Shown here: in pieces, positions 58,318 through 64,000 of the stretch
Numbering within the stretch: position 1 is the stretch's first letter
Layout of the letters: each line of letters opens with the position of its first letter
NCBI GenBank assembly: GCA_031973235.1
Contig: DALYDM010000001.1
Coordinates: forward strand, 1 to 64,000
Direction: 5' to 3'
DNA length: 64,000 nucleotides
DNA from: JAGOQQ01 sp031973235
Lineage (GTDB): Bacteria; Patescibacteriota; Minisyncoccia; Phycocordibacterales; UBA9973
The notes under the pieces: generated by a model
What the model saw: the letters and a program-made list of their open reading frames with translations, nothing else
The model's database searches: none
What the model was told of the DNA's origin: nothing
Translations under genes and position numbers: made by a program

Positions 58318-59733
58318 ATGGAAAATAAATACTATCCAACAATCGGCCTTGAAGTCCACGCAGAAATGAGCACTCGCTCAAAGATGTTTTGTGGATGTAA
58401 GAATGACCCAAACGAAGAGCGACCAAACGTAAATATTTGTCCTGTGTGTATGGCACATCCAGGAACTCTTCCTGTGATCAATAAGCAGGCAGTTGAAAAC
58501 GTCATCAAGGTAGGGCTTTCTTTTGGTGCGAATATTGCAACAGACTTCACAGAATTTGATAGAAAAAATTATTTCTATCCAGATATTCCAAAAGGGTATC
58601 AGATTTCTCAATACAAATTTCCAATCGTCTCAGGTGGTACACTCGCGGGAGTTGATATCACACGAGTACACCTCGAAGAAGATACTGGGAATAGCAAGCA
58701 TGACCGTGGAAATTATTCGCTCGTGGATTACAACCGTGCAGGTGTGCCACTCATGGAGCTTGTGACCGAACCTGTGATTCATAGTGCAGAGCAGGCGGCG
58801 CGTTTTGGACGAGAACTTCAACTTCTTCTTCAGTATCTTGGTGTGTCAGAAGCAAACATGGAAAAAGGTGAAATGCGCGTGGAAGCAAATATTTCTTTGT
58901 CTGATAATCCAGATAAATTTGGAACAAAAGTAGAAGTCAAAAACCTCAATTCATTTCGAAGTGTTGAGCGTGCAATAAAATACGAACTCGCTCGAATGCA
59001 AGACTTGTATGAAGCAGGACGTCAAAATGAAATTGTCCAGGAAACTCGCGGATGGGATGAATCAAAGCAGGTTACATTTTCACAAAGAAAAAAAGAAGAT
59101 AGTCATGACTATCGATATTTCCCAGATCCAGATTTGCCAAAGCTAGTTCTCAAAGAAGTGTTTGATATTGAGAAATTAAGAAGTGAACTCCCTGAGCTAC
59201 CTGAAGCAAAGCGAGCAAGATATGCAAATGAATTTGGAATCAAAGCAGAGGATATCGAGACTTTTGTAAATGATGTAATACTCGGAAAATGGTTTGAGCA
59301 AGTTGCAGAAATTCTCGGTGATAAAGAGAAGATTAAAATCGCATCAAATTACACAACTTCAGACTTATTGGGGTTGATGAAAAATGATACAGAAGCAAAA
59401 ATTCCAAATGAAAATGCATTTGCGGAACTGATTTCAATGCTCGCTGATGGCACTATGTCGTCACGTGGTGCAAAAGATATTCTTGCCGTGCTCACTAAAG
59501 AAGACATCTCACCTTTGAAGTATGCAGAAGAACACGACATGCTTCAGAAAAACGACGAAGGAGCACTCAAAGAAATAGCGCAAAAGATTATTGATGCAAA
59601 TCCTGCAGTTGTGGCTACCTATAAGAGCGGAAAAGAAAATGCACTTATGTCGCTTGTCGGACAGATAATGAAAGAGACGAAGGGAAGTGCGAATCCTCAA
59701 ATTGTGCAAAAGATATTGAAAGAATTGATATAA
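58318..59733 (+). CDS. gatB: Asp/Glu-tRNA amidotransferase subunit B
   Basis: GatB helps convert Glu-tRNA-Gln (and Asp-tRNA-Asn) to the amidated form. It opens YPTIGLEVHAEMSTRSKMFC; CGC and CPVC give the zinc site. The core includes LEEDTGNSKHD, GVPLMELVTEP, EVKNLNSFRSVERAIKYE and FPDPDLP; the C-terminal YqeY-like tail is complete. 471 aa. gatA and gatC are not in the window. A -10 TATACT with TG lies 10 nt upstream. Confidence 0.97.
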   Translation: MENKYYPTIGLEVHAEMSTRSKMFCGCKNDPNEERPNVNICPVCMAHPGTLPVINKQAVENVIKVGLSFGANIATDFTEFDRKNYFYPDIPKGYQISQYKFPIVSGGTLAGVDITRVHLEEDTGNSKHDRGNYSLVDYNRAGVPLMELVTEPVIHSAEQAARFGRELQLLLQYLGVSEANMEKGEMRVEANISLSDNPDKFGTKVEVKNLNSFRSVERAIKYELARMQDLYEAGRQNEIVQETRGWDESKQVTFSQRKKEDSHDYRYFPDPDLPKLVLKEVFDIEKLRSELPELPEAKRARYANEFGIKAEDIETFVNDVILGKWFEQVAEILGDKEKIKIASNYTTSDLLGLMKNDTEAKIPNENAFAELISMLADGTMSSRGAKDILAVLTKEDISPLKYAEEHDMLQKNDEGALKEIAQKIIDANPAVVATYKSGKENALMSLVGQIMKETKGSANPQIVQKILKELI

Positions 59734-59735
59734 AT

Positions 59736-59765
59736 AAAAAGCCCCTATTTTGGGCGCTTTTTATT
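59736..59765 (+). terminator. Terminator after gatB
   Basis: AAAAAGCCCC-TATTTT-GGGCGCTTTTT with one bulge. Confidence 0.7.
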
Positions 59766-59786
59766 ATTTTGCTACAATATATTCAT

Positions 59787-60851
59787 ATGAAAACAATCAA
59801 AGTAGCAATCAATGGATTTGGTCGAATAGGAAGAGCGTTTTTAAAAATTGCGTGGGAACGTCCAGAAATTGAAATTGTAGCAATCAATGACCTTGGCTCT
59901 ATCGAAAGCCTCGCATATCTTTTGCGTCATGACACTGTATATCGAAATTGGCATCACAAAGTAGAGGTACATGGTGCATCAACAGATCCAAGCAATCCAG
60001 AAAGTGCAGAGCACTATCTCGTTATTGATGGGAAAAAAGTACGTTTTGTTTCTGAAAAAGATTCTACAAAGCTTCCATGGAAAGCACTTGATATTGATGT
60101 GGTAGTAGAATCAACTGGACTCTTCACTGCATTTGATAAGGCAAAGTTTCATCTTGATCAGGGTGCGAAGAAGGTGGTGATTTCTGCACCAGCAAAGGGA
60201 AGTGACGGAAGTGTGGCTGGTGAGACAATTCTTCTTGGTGTAAATGAAGACAAGTTTGGTACTTGTGACATCACTTCAAATGCATCATGTACAACAAATG
60301 CTGCATCACCACTGATTGCGATTCTACATGAAGCTCTTGGAATCGAAAAAGCTATTTTGAATACTGTACACGGATACACTGCATCTCAAGCACTTGTTGA
60401 TGGTCCAAGTAAAAAGGATTTGAGAGAAGGTCGTGCTGCTGCACAAAACATTGTGCCATCTTCAACAGGTGCAGCGATTGCTGTGACGAAAGCATTTCCG
60501 GAACTCACGGGACTATTTGATGGAATTTCAATTCGTGTTCCTGTTCCTGCTGGTTCGATTGTCGATATCACTTTTATTTCAAAGCGTGCAACTACTGCCG
60601 AAGAAGTGAATGCAATTTTGCGTACTGCAGCCAAGAATCCTCGATGGGAAAAGCTGTTCGCTGTCACAGATGAACCTCTTGTATCAAGCGACATACTCGG
60701 CAACTCTCATGCATCAATTGCTGATCTTGAAATGACTCGTGTCGTGGGTGGGAATTTGGTGAAAGTTATGGGTTGGTATGATAATGAAATGGGGTATACG
60801 TATACACTAGTAGACCACGTAATAAAAACTGGAAGAAAAATTAATAATTAA
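59787..60851 (+). CDS. gap: Glyceraldehyde-3-phosphate dehydrogenase
   Basis: NAD-binding IKVAINGFGRIGRAFLKIA, active-site Cys in SNASCTTNAASP, and RVPVPAGSIVDITF and WYDNEMGYTYTLVDHVIKTG near the end. 354 aa is slightly longer than the common 335, with an insert near HGASTDPSNPESAEHY. I start at 59787; a TACAAT -10 with TG lies 8 nt upstream. Its last 20 codons have two relatives downstream (61053, 62085). It heads a run with rpiB, rpe and tkt. Confidence 0.96.
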   Translation: MKTIKVAINGFGRIGRAFLKIAWERPEIEIVAINDLGSIESLAYLLRHDTVYRNWHHKVEVHGASTDPSNPESAEHYLVIDGKKVRFVSEKDSTKLPWKALDIDVVVESTGLFTAFDKAKFHLDQGAKKVVISAPAKGSDGSVAGETILLGVNEDKFGTCDITSNASCTTNAASPLIAILHEALGIEKAILNTVHGYTASQALVDGPSKKDLREGRAAAQNIVPSSTGAAIAVTKAFPELTGLFDGISIRVPVPAGSIVDITFISKRATTAEEVNAILRTAAKNPRWEKLFAVTDEPLVSSDILGNSHASIADLEMTRVVGGNLVKVMGWYDNEMGYTYTLVDHVIKTGRKINN

Positions 60852-60864
60852 TTTACTAACCACT

Positions 60865-61038
60865 ATGACTCTCATTGTAAAAGTTTTATCAACTATAGGC
60901 GCACTAGTATTCGTCATTGCAGGTGTCACAGGGAAAATGCTACCATTTGGAGATTTTCTCCAGCATGGTGCATTGTTGAGAATCTTTGAAGTATTACTAG
61001 GCATGGTATTACTTTATAATGTTTCAAGATTAAAATGA
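60865..61038 (+). CDS. Small membrane protein, 57 aa
   Basis: MTLIVKVLSTIGALVFVIAG, then TGKMLPFGDFLQHG and a second helix (LRIFEVLLGMVLLYNV). Two membrane helices and a positive end. No family recognised. It lies 13 nt after gap and before a gap remnant, so it may be an insertion in the gap transcript. Confidence 0.5.
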   Translation: MTLIVKVLSTIGALVFVIAGVTGKMLPFGDFLQHGALLRIFEVLLGMVLLYNVSRLK

Positions 61039-61052
61039 CATGATATCGCAGT

Positions 61053-61115
61053 GAGAAAGGGTATACGTATACACTCGTGGATCATATGATTAAGACAGGG
61101 AACACAGTTAGGTAA
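61053..61115 (+). pseudogene. Remnant of a second gap gene, C-terminus only
   Basis: EKGYTYTLVDHMIKTG and a stop match the end of GAPDH (GYTYTLVDHVIKTG). The first 17 bp (61059-61075) equal 60792-60808. After that the differences are at third codon positions, so the piece descends from a separate, once functional gap. Upstream it loses the frame. Confidence 0.75.
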
Positions 61116-61132
61116 CAAAACCAAATATTTCG

Positions 61133-61162
61133 AGAAAAAGCTCTAAATTTAGGGCTTTTTAT
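61133..61162 (+). terminator. Terminator after the gap remnant
   Basis: AAAAAGCTC-TAAATTTA-GGGCTTTTT. It may be the original gap terminator. Confidence 0.7.
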
Positions 61163-61169
61163 ATTACTA

Positions 61170-61197
61170 TTGACATTTATGCAAAAAGTTTTAGAAT
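61170..61197 (+). promoter_or_regulatory. Promoter of 61288 gene
   Basis: TTGACA (61170-61175), 16 bp, TAGAAT (61192-61197). The leader of about 85 nt has an inverted repeat ATTGGTGACC...GGTAACCAAT. Confidence 0.65.
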
Positions 61198-61287
61198 AAA
61201 CATAAATAGTCCTTTCGAAATTTTTGATTGGTGACCGGAGATTCAATACAATAATGGAATTTGTGGTAACCAATTAAAACAAAAAAA

Positions 61288-61626
61288 ATGAAAAATATAA
61301 ATGAAATCCTCAAAATCATGAAAGGATTTGAGGCACTAAGTAATTTTAGCTTGAAAAAGGAAGTTACTTTTGAACAGGGTAATGGATCAATAAAGAATAT
61401 ACCGGTCATTGTTAGTCCTGGTGCGGTATTTCGTGAAATCTTTGAAGACAGAACCCATGAATCATTTTCTTTCACTCCTTATGGAATAATCTCTCCTGGC
61501 GAGAAAATTATTTTATCAAAGGAAGAAATCATATATTTGTTGAACAAAGAGCAGATAAAAATTATATCTTTTGATACAAACGGCATCCTGCTACATGGGT
61601 GCTGCTTTTTTATTTTTACTCGTTGA
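61288..61626 (+). CDS. Hypothetical protein, 112 aa
   Basis: No family recognised. Beta-rich middle (VPVIVSPGAVFRE-like IPVIVSPGAVFREIFED) and a hydrophobic end. A terminator-like hairpin (about 61581-61620, GCATCC...GGGTGC and T-run) overlaps the last codons, so the C-terminus may not be translated as drawn. Confidence 0.45.
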   Translation: MKNINEILKIMKGFEALSNFSLKKEVTFEQGNGSIKNIPVIVSPGAVFREIFEDRTHESFSFTPYGIISPGEKIILSKEEIIYLLNKEQIKIISFDTNGILLHGCCFFIFTR

Positions 61627-61729
61627 TATATAAACCTCTTCTTGGTAGACTAAAGGTAGGTGAGCCTACGTATCTTTATGTAGAATCTTGGAGTTTTAGT
61701 GAATTAGCAAATTAATAAATAAAATTTTT

Positions 61730-62080
61730 ATGGACAGCATGAATGAATCCAAAATCGATACCAACTTGAGACAAGCAGAGAATTCACCTAGTTTCTGGGA
61801 AGCATGGAAAGGAACAGCAGAAGGAGCTCTGGCTCATCTGGCAGAAGATATCTATGCCTATGAAGCAGAAAACAATGCATTCGGAAAAGGTATTGCGATA
61901 AATTATGGTGATAAAAATTTCTGGTATTCTCCAAGTGAAAAAGCATTATTTAATTCTGGAAACACTCGAATAACTTCTGAAGATATGAGAAGTATCGGGG
62001 ATACTGTAATGCCAGAACAAATCAATCGATTAATAGAACAAGCGTTACGCAATCTGGAGAAAAATGATGTAGTATCATAA
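61730..62080 (+). CDS. Hypothetical protein, 116 aa
   Basis: Acidic, helical at both ends; FWEAWKGTAEGALAHLAEDI and INYGDKNFWYSPSEKALF are notable. No family recognised. Located in the gap island. It ends 4 nt before the second gap remnant. Confidence 0.5.
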   Translation: MDSMNESKIDTNLRQAENSPSFWEAWKGTAEGALAHLAEDIYAYEAENNAFGKGIAINYGDKNFWYSPSEKALFNSGNTRITSEDMRSIGDTVMPEQINRLIEQALRNLEKNDVVS

Positions 62081-62084
62081 CTAA

Positions 62085-62126
62085 TCAGCGTATACGTATG
62101 TACTTTTGGATTATGTTGTAAAAATA
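62085..62126 (+). pseudogene. Second remnant of a gap C-terminus
   Basis: AYTYVLLDYVVK resembles GYTYTLVDHVIK of gap, and GCGTATACGTAT keeps the palindromic centre of the gap sequence. It follows an in-frame stop and is in frame with the next gene. Confidence 0.55.
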
Positions 62127-62144
62127 GAAATACAATTTAGTGCT

Positions 62145-62396
62145 ATGGAAAACAACAATTTAATTGAAAATCAAATTGCATGGAATGTAACTGCCCAGAA
62201 TATTTGGAATGAGTTTATTGGTGGAGGTAATGCACAACCGCTAGAAAATCAAGATGAAAGCCAGTATGTTGTAGAGAAACTCACATATCTTATGGAGCAC
62301 AACGCAGAAAAGTACAGAGATATAGAAGGAATTGAAATCTATAAAAATATTACGAACTATATTCAAGACTTAAAAAATCTTCACAATCTCTCATAA
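62145..62396 (+). CDS. Hypothetical protein, 83 aa
   Basis: Asn/Glu-rich, helical, no family recognised. I start at ATG 62145, 8 nt after a TACAAT box; a longer frame reading DYVVK would come from the gap remnant. Followed by a hairpin (AATCTCTC...GGGAGATTTTT, 62385-62416). Confidence 0.45.
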   Translation: MENNNLIENQIAWNVTAQNIWNEFIGGGNAQPLENQDESQYVVEKLTYLMEHNAEKYRDIEGIEIYKNITNYIQDLKNLHNLS

Positions 62397-62416
62397 ATGC
62401 TAATTTTGGGAGATTT
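62385..62416 (+). terminator. Terminator after 62145 gene
   Basis: AATCTCTC ... GGGAGATTTTTGTTTT, loop of about 16 nt. Confidence 0.55.
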
Positions 62417-62427
62417 TTGTTTTGGGG

Positions 62428-62433
62428 TAGAAT
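62428..62433 (+). promoter_or_regulatory. Leaderless promoter at 62428
   Basis: TAGAAT ends 6 nt before ATG 62440. Confidence 0.55.
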
Positions 62434-62439
62434 ATACAC

Positions 62440-62703
62440 ATGGAACAAATGCCTCCAAATGAAAAACCTCGAAAAAGAAACGGATATGAATATACAGATT
62501 TTGATCTTGAAGAGTTCAAGAACCTAAAAACTGGATTGCAGATTGAGTTCATACGAGATGGTCATGTATTGAATGGAATAATTACTGATATTATCTCAAT
62601 AAATGATATCAAGGTTTCAACCGGAGAAACAAACGAAACGTATTCGTATGGAGTTACAACAACTCTGGCATTCGAAGATATTAAATATATAGGAAAGGAA
62701 TAA
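62440..62703 (+). CDS. Hypothetical protein, 87 aa
   Basis: No family recognised. LKTGLQIEFIRDGHVLNGII has the look of a small beta-barrel (SH3- or KOW-like) opening. Ends 2 nt before rpiB and probably shares its transcript. Confidence 0.5.
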   Translation: MEQMPPNEKPRKRNGYEYTDFDLEEFKNLKTGLQIEFIRDGHVLNGIITDIISINDIKVSTGETNETYSYGVTTTLAFEDIKYIGKE

Positions 62704-62705
62704 TT

Positions 62706-63146
62706 ATGAAAATTTATCTCGGTACAGATCATGCAGGTTTTGACCTCAAAGAAAAAGTAAAAGACCAACTCATTCTCGATGGATATGAGGTTGTTGATCT
62801 TGGTGCGAGTACTCTTGATATGGATGATGATTATCCCGATTTTATTCGTCCAGTAGCTGAAGCAGTGTCAGGAGATTTTGAAGCGAAAGGAATTATTTTT
62901 GGAGCAAGTGGGCAAGGAGAAGCAATTGTCGCGAACCGTGTGGCAAAAGTCCGAGCGGTAGTTTACTATGGAGGAAATATCGACATCATCCGTCTTTCAC
63001 GCGAACACAATGATGCAAATATTCTTTCTCTTGGCGCACGCATGATGCCCGAAGATGAAGCACTTTACTCAATCAAAATGTGGCTCGAGACTCCGTTCAC
63101 AGAAGAAGAACGACATGTTCGCAGACTTGGAAAGATTGATATGTAA
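62706..63146 (+). CDS. rpiB: Ribose-5-phosphate isomerase B (RpiB/LacAB family)
   Basis: Interconverts ribose-5-P and ribulose-5-P. IYLGTDHAGFDLKEKVKDQL, DYPDFIRPVAEAVS, GIIFGASGQGEAIVANRV and HNDANILSLGARMMPEDEAL follow the family. The active-site Cys of many members is replaced by Ser or Ala here (FGASGQG). 146 aa is normal. AAGGA 7-8 nt before the ATG is one of few plausible Shine-Dalgarno sequences in the window. Confidence 0.93.
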   Translation: MKIYLGTDHAGFDLKEKVKDQLILDGYEVVDLGASTLDMDDDYPDFIRPVAEAVSGDFEAKGIIFGASGQGEAIVANRVAKVRAVVYYGGNIDIIRLSREHNDANILSLGARMMPEDEALYSIKMWLETPFTEEERHVRRLGKIDM

Positions 63147-63174
63147 TCAACACCCCGTTAATTTGAATAACACA

Positions 63175-63855
63175 ATGGAAATCATACCAGCAATAATGCC
63201 ACAATCACTATACGAAATAGAGCAAAAAGTCACACCAATGGTGGGGCGGGTTGATACTATTCAGCTTGATATTATGGATGGTGTATTTACGAAGCGTTCT
63301 ACTTGGCCGTACATTGCAGAGGATGCATCATTTGATGCGATAGAAAACGAAGAAGAAGGAATGCCATTTTGGGACAAGGTAAATTATGAGCTTGATCTCA
63401 TGATTTCAAATCCTGAAGAAAAGTTTCTCCGCCTCGTACAGATTGGTCCTTCAAGAATCATTTTTCATATTGAATCACTTTCAAATCCTGTCGCTTTTTT
63501 TGAATCCCTTGATCAATACTACAAAGATACAATTGAGTTTGGTATCGCACTCAATACTACAACAGACATAAGTAGTGTATTTCCGCTCATTGACGCAGGT
63601 CATGTGAAATTTGTTCAATGTATGGGAATTGAAAAAATAGGTTATCAAGGGAATCCTTTTGACGAAAGAGTGTTTGATTATATTTCTGCACTTAGAGAAA
63701 AATACAAAGAACTTACAATCTCTGTCGATGGATCAGTAAATCAAGATACCGCATGGAGACTTCTTGATGCAGGAGTGGATAGACTCGTCATTGGTTCAGC
63801 AATTTACAATTCTGATAATCCGATTGGTGAACTTGATTTCTTCAAATCACTTTAG
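63175..63855 (+). CDS. rpe: Ribulose-phosphate 3-epimerase-like protein
   Basis: 226 aa TIM barrel: IIPAIMPQSLYEIE, IQLDIMDGVFTKRSTWPY (metal Asp), IIFHIESL, VQCMGIEKIGYQGNPF and TISVDGSVNQDTAWRLLDAG, then GVDRLVIGSAIY. The usual His-x-D (vDvmDG) is QLDIMDG and HLM...is DLMISNPE, so metal ligands differ a little. I start at 63175, because the longer frame overlaps rpiB. Confidence 0.85.
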   Translation: MEIIPAIMPQSLYEIEQKVTPMVGRVDTIQLDIMDGVFTKRSTWPYIAEDASFDAIENEEEGMPFWDKVNYELDLMISNPEEKFLRLVQIGPSRIIFHIESLSNPVAFFESLDQYYKDTIEFGIALNTTTDISSVFPLIDAGHVKFVQCMGIEKIGYQGNPFDERVFDYISALREKYKELTISVDGSVNQDTAWRLLDAGVDRLVIGSAIYNSDNPIGELDFFKSL

Positions 63856-63890
63856 ATTTTTTTAAAGTGTGCGATAATAATTATATAGTT

Positions 63891-64000
63891 ATGTCGACAC
63901 TTACAGATTCAAAAATAATTGAACTTCGAAAAACTGCGAATGATATTCGTGAGTCTATTATTTCTATGCTTGTAGAAGCGGGAAGTGGTCATACTGCTGG
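63891..64000 (+). CDS. tkt: Transketolase, N-terminal part (cut by window end)
   Basis: MSTLTDSKIIELRKTANDIR and then LVEAGSGHTAG match the start of the TPP-binding half of transketolase (LR...I..M...A.SGH.G). Only 36 codons are in the window, so the length and whether it is one gene or a split pair cannot be told. A TG-rich AT box lies just upstream. Confidence 0.8.
   Translation, partial: MSTLTDSKIIELRKTANDIRESIISMLVEAGSGHTA

Noticed and set aside
60792..60808. GTATACGTATAC as a mere restriction-like or chance palindrome
   Set aside because: It lies in the same codons (GYTYT) of gap and of the first remnant, so shared ancestry explains it better; a role as attachment core stays a hypothesis.
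1..64000. CRISPR array
   Set aside because: No regular direct repeats with unique spacers; the repeats found are palindromic and widely spaced, and there are no cas genes.
1..64000. UGA recoded to glycine
   Set aside because: UGA ends genes cleanly (455-457, 61036-61038) and no conserved Gly lines up with TGA.
1..64000. parS sites near parB
   Set aside because: I looked for the TGTTTCACGTGAAACA-type palindrome; only partial words such as TTTCACGTGTT (about 22305) are present.

Overview
The window looks like chromosome of a Candidate Phyla Radiation bacterium (Patescibacteria), most likely of the Parcubacteria group. The reasons are short core proteins (IF-2 without its N-domain, Obg without its C-terminal domain, DnaX without its zinc module, RelA/SpoT without ACT), many small membrane or secreted proteins of unknown function, families common in these genomes (DUF4446, SWIB, PerM, DUF456, SIMPL, MYG1), AT-rich spacers and almost no recognisable Shine-Dalgarno sequences. 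UGA is a normal stop (for example at 455-457), so the Gly-recoding Absconditabacteria and Gracilibacteria are unlikely. These taxonomic points are inferred from family content; no database search was possible.

Layout. 1-8.4 kb: tRNA-Cys and tRNA-Leu, two small unknown genes, a DUF4446-infB-rbfA operon, a cysteine desulfurase, a trypsin-like relic and clpB. 8.4-12 kb: tRNA-Tyr, tRNA-Trp and tRNA-Leu, rpmG, miaA, parB and two kinds of palindromic repeat. 12-22.4 kb: RelA/SpoT, topA, dprA, serS, ftsQ, dus, an acidic peptide, dnaX and tRNA-Gln. 22.5-26.4 kb: an envelope polysaccharide operon (synthase, deacetylase, secreted partner). 26.4-36 kb: ABC-F, GIY-YIG, an HNH-like protein, SWIB and a run of membrane or secreted proteins (DoxX-like, PerM, cytochrome b5, TMEM175, CPBP, DUF456, SIMPL). 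36-46 kb: sigma factor, MreD-like/PBP2, greA, lysS and the mraZ-rsmH-ftsL-ftsI-alr division operon. 46-49.9 kb: an accessory island with repeats and unknown genes. 50-60 kb: ATP-cone nuclease, second sigma factor, rmuC, DnaQ-like exonuclease, yqeY, MYG1, obg and gatB. 59.8-64 kb: gap, rpiB, rpe and transketolase, split by an island bounded by remnants of gap 3' ends.

Functional picture: translation, cell-wall and division genes, a pentose-phosphate/lower-glycolysis set, and uptake or repair genes (dprA, rmuC, exonuclease). No respiratory chain, amino-acid or nucleotide biosynthesis genes are seen here, which fits a dependent lifestyle.

Most unusual signals: (1) at least ten genes have a -10 box exactly 6 nt before the ATG, so their mRNAs should be leaderless; (2) a three-copy palindromic repeat in which stems differ between copies but still pair, including a compensatory change in an inner hairpin; (3) two coding remnants of gap C-termini downstream of gap, suggesting repeated insertion at that gene's 3' end; (4) an island at 46-49.9 kb with a second, four-copy structured repeat and a fusion gene lying between direct repeats.
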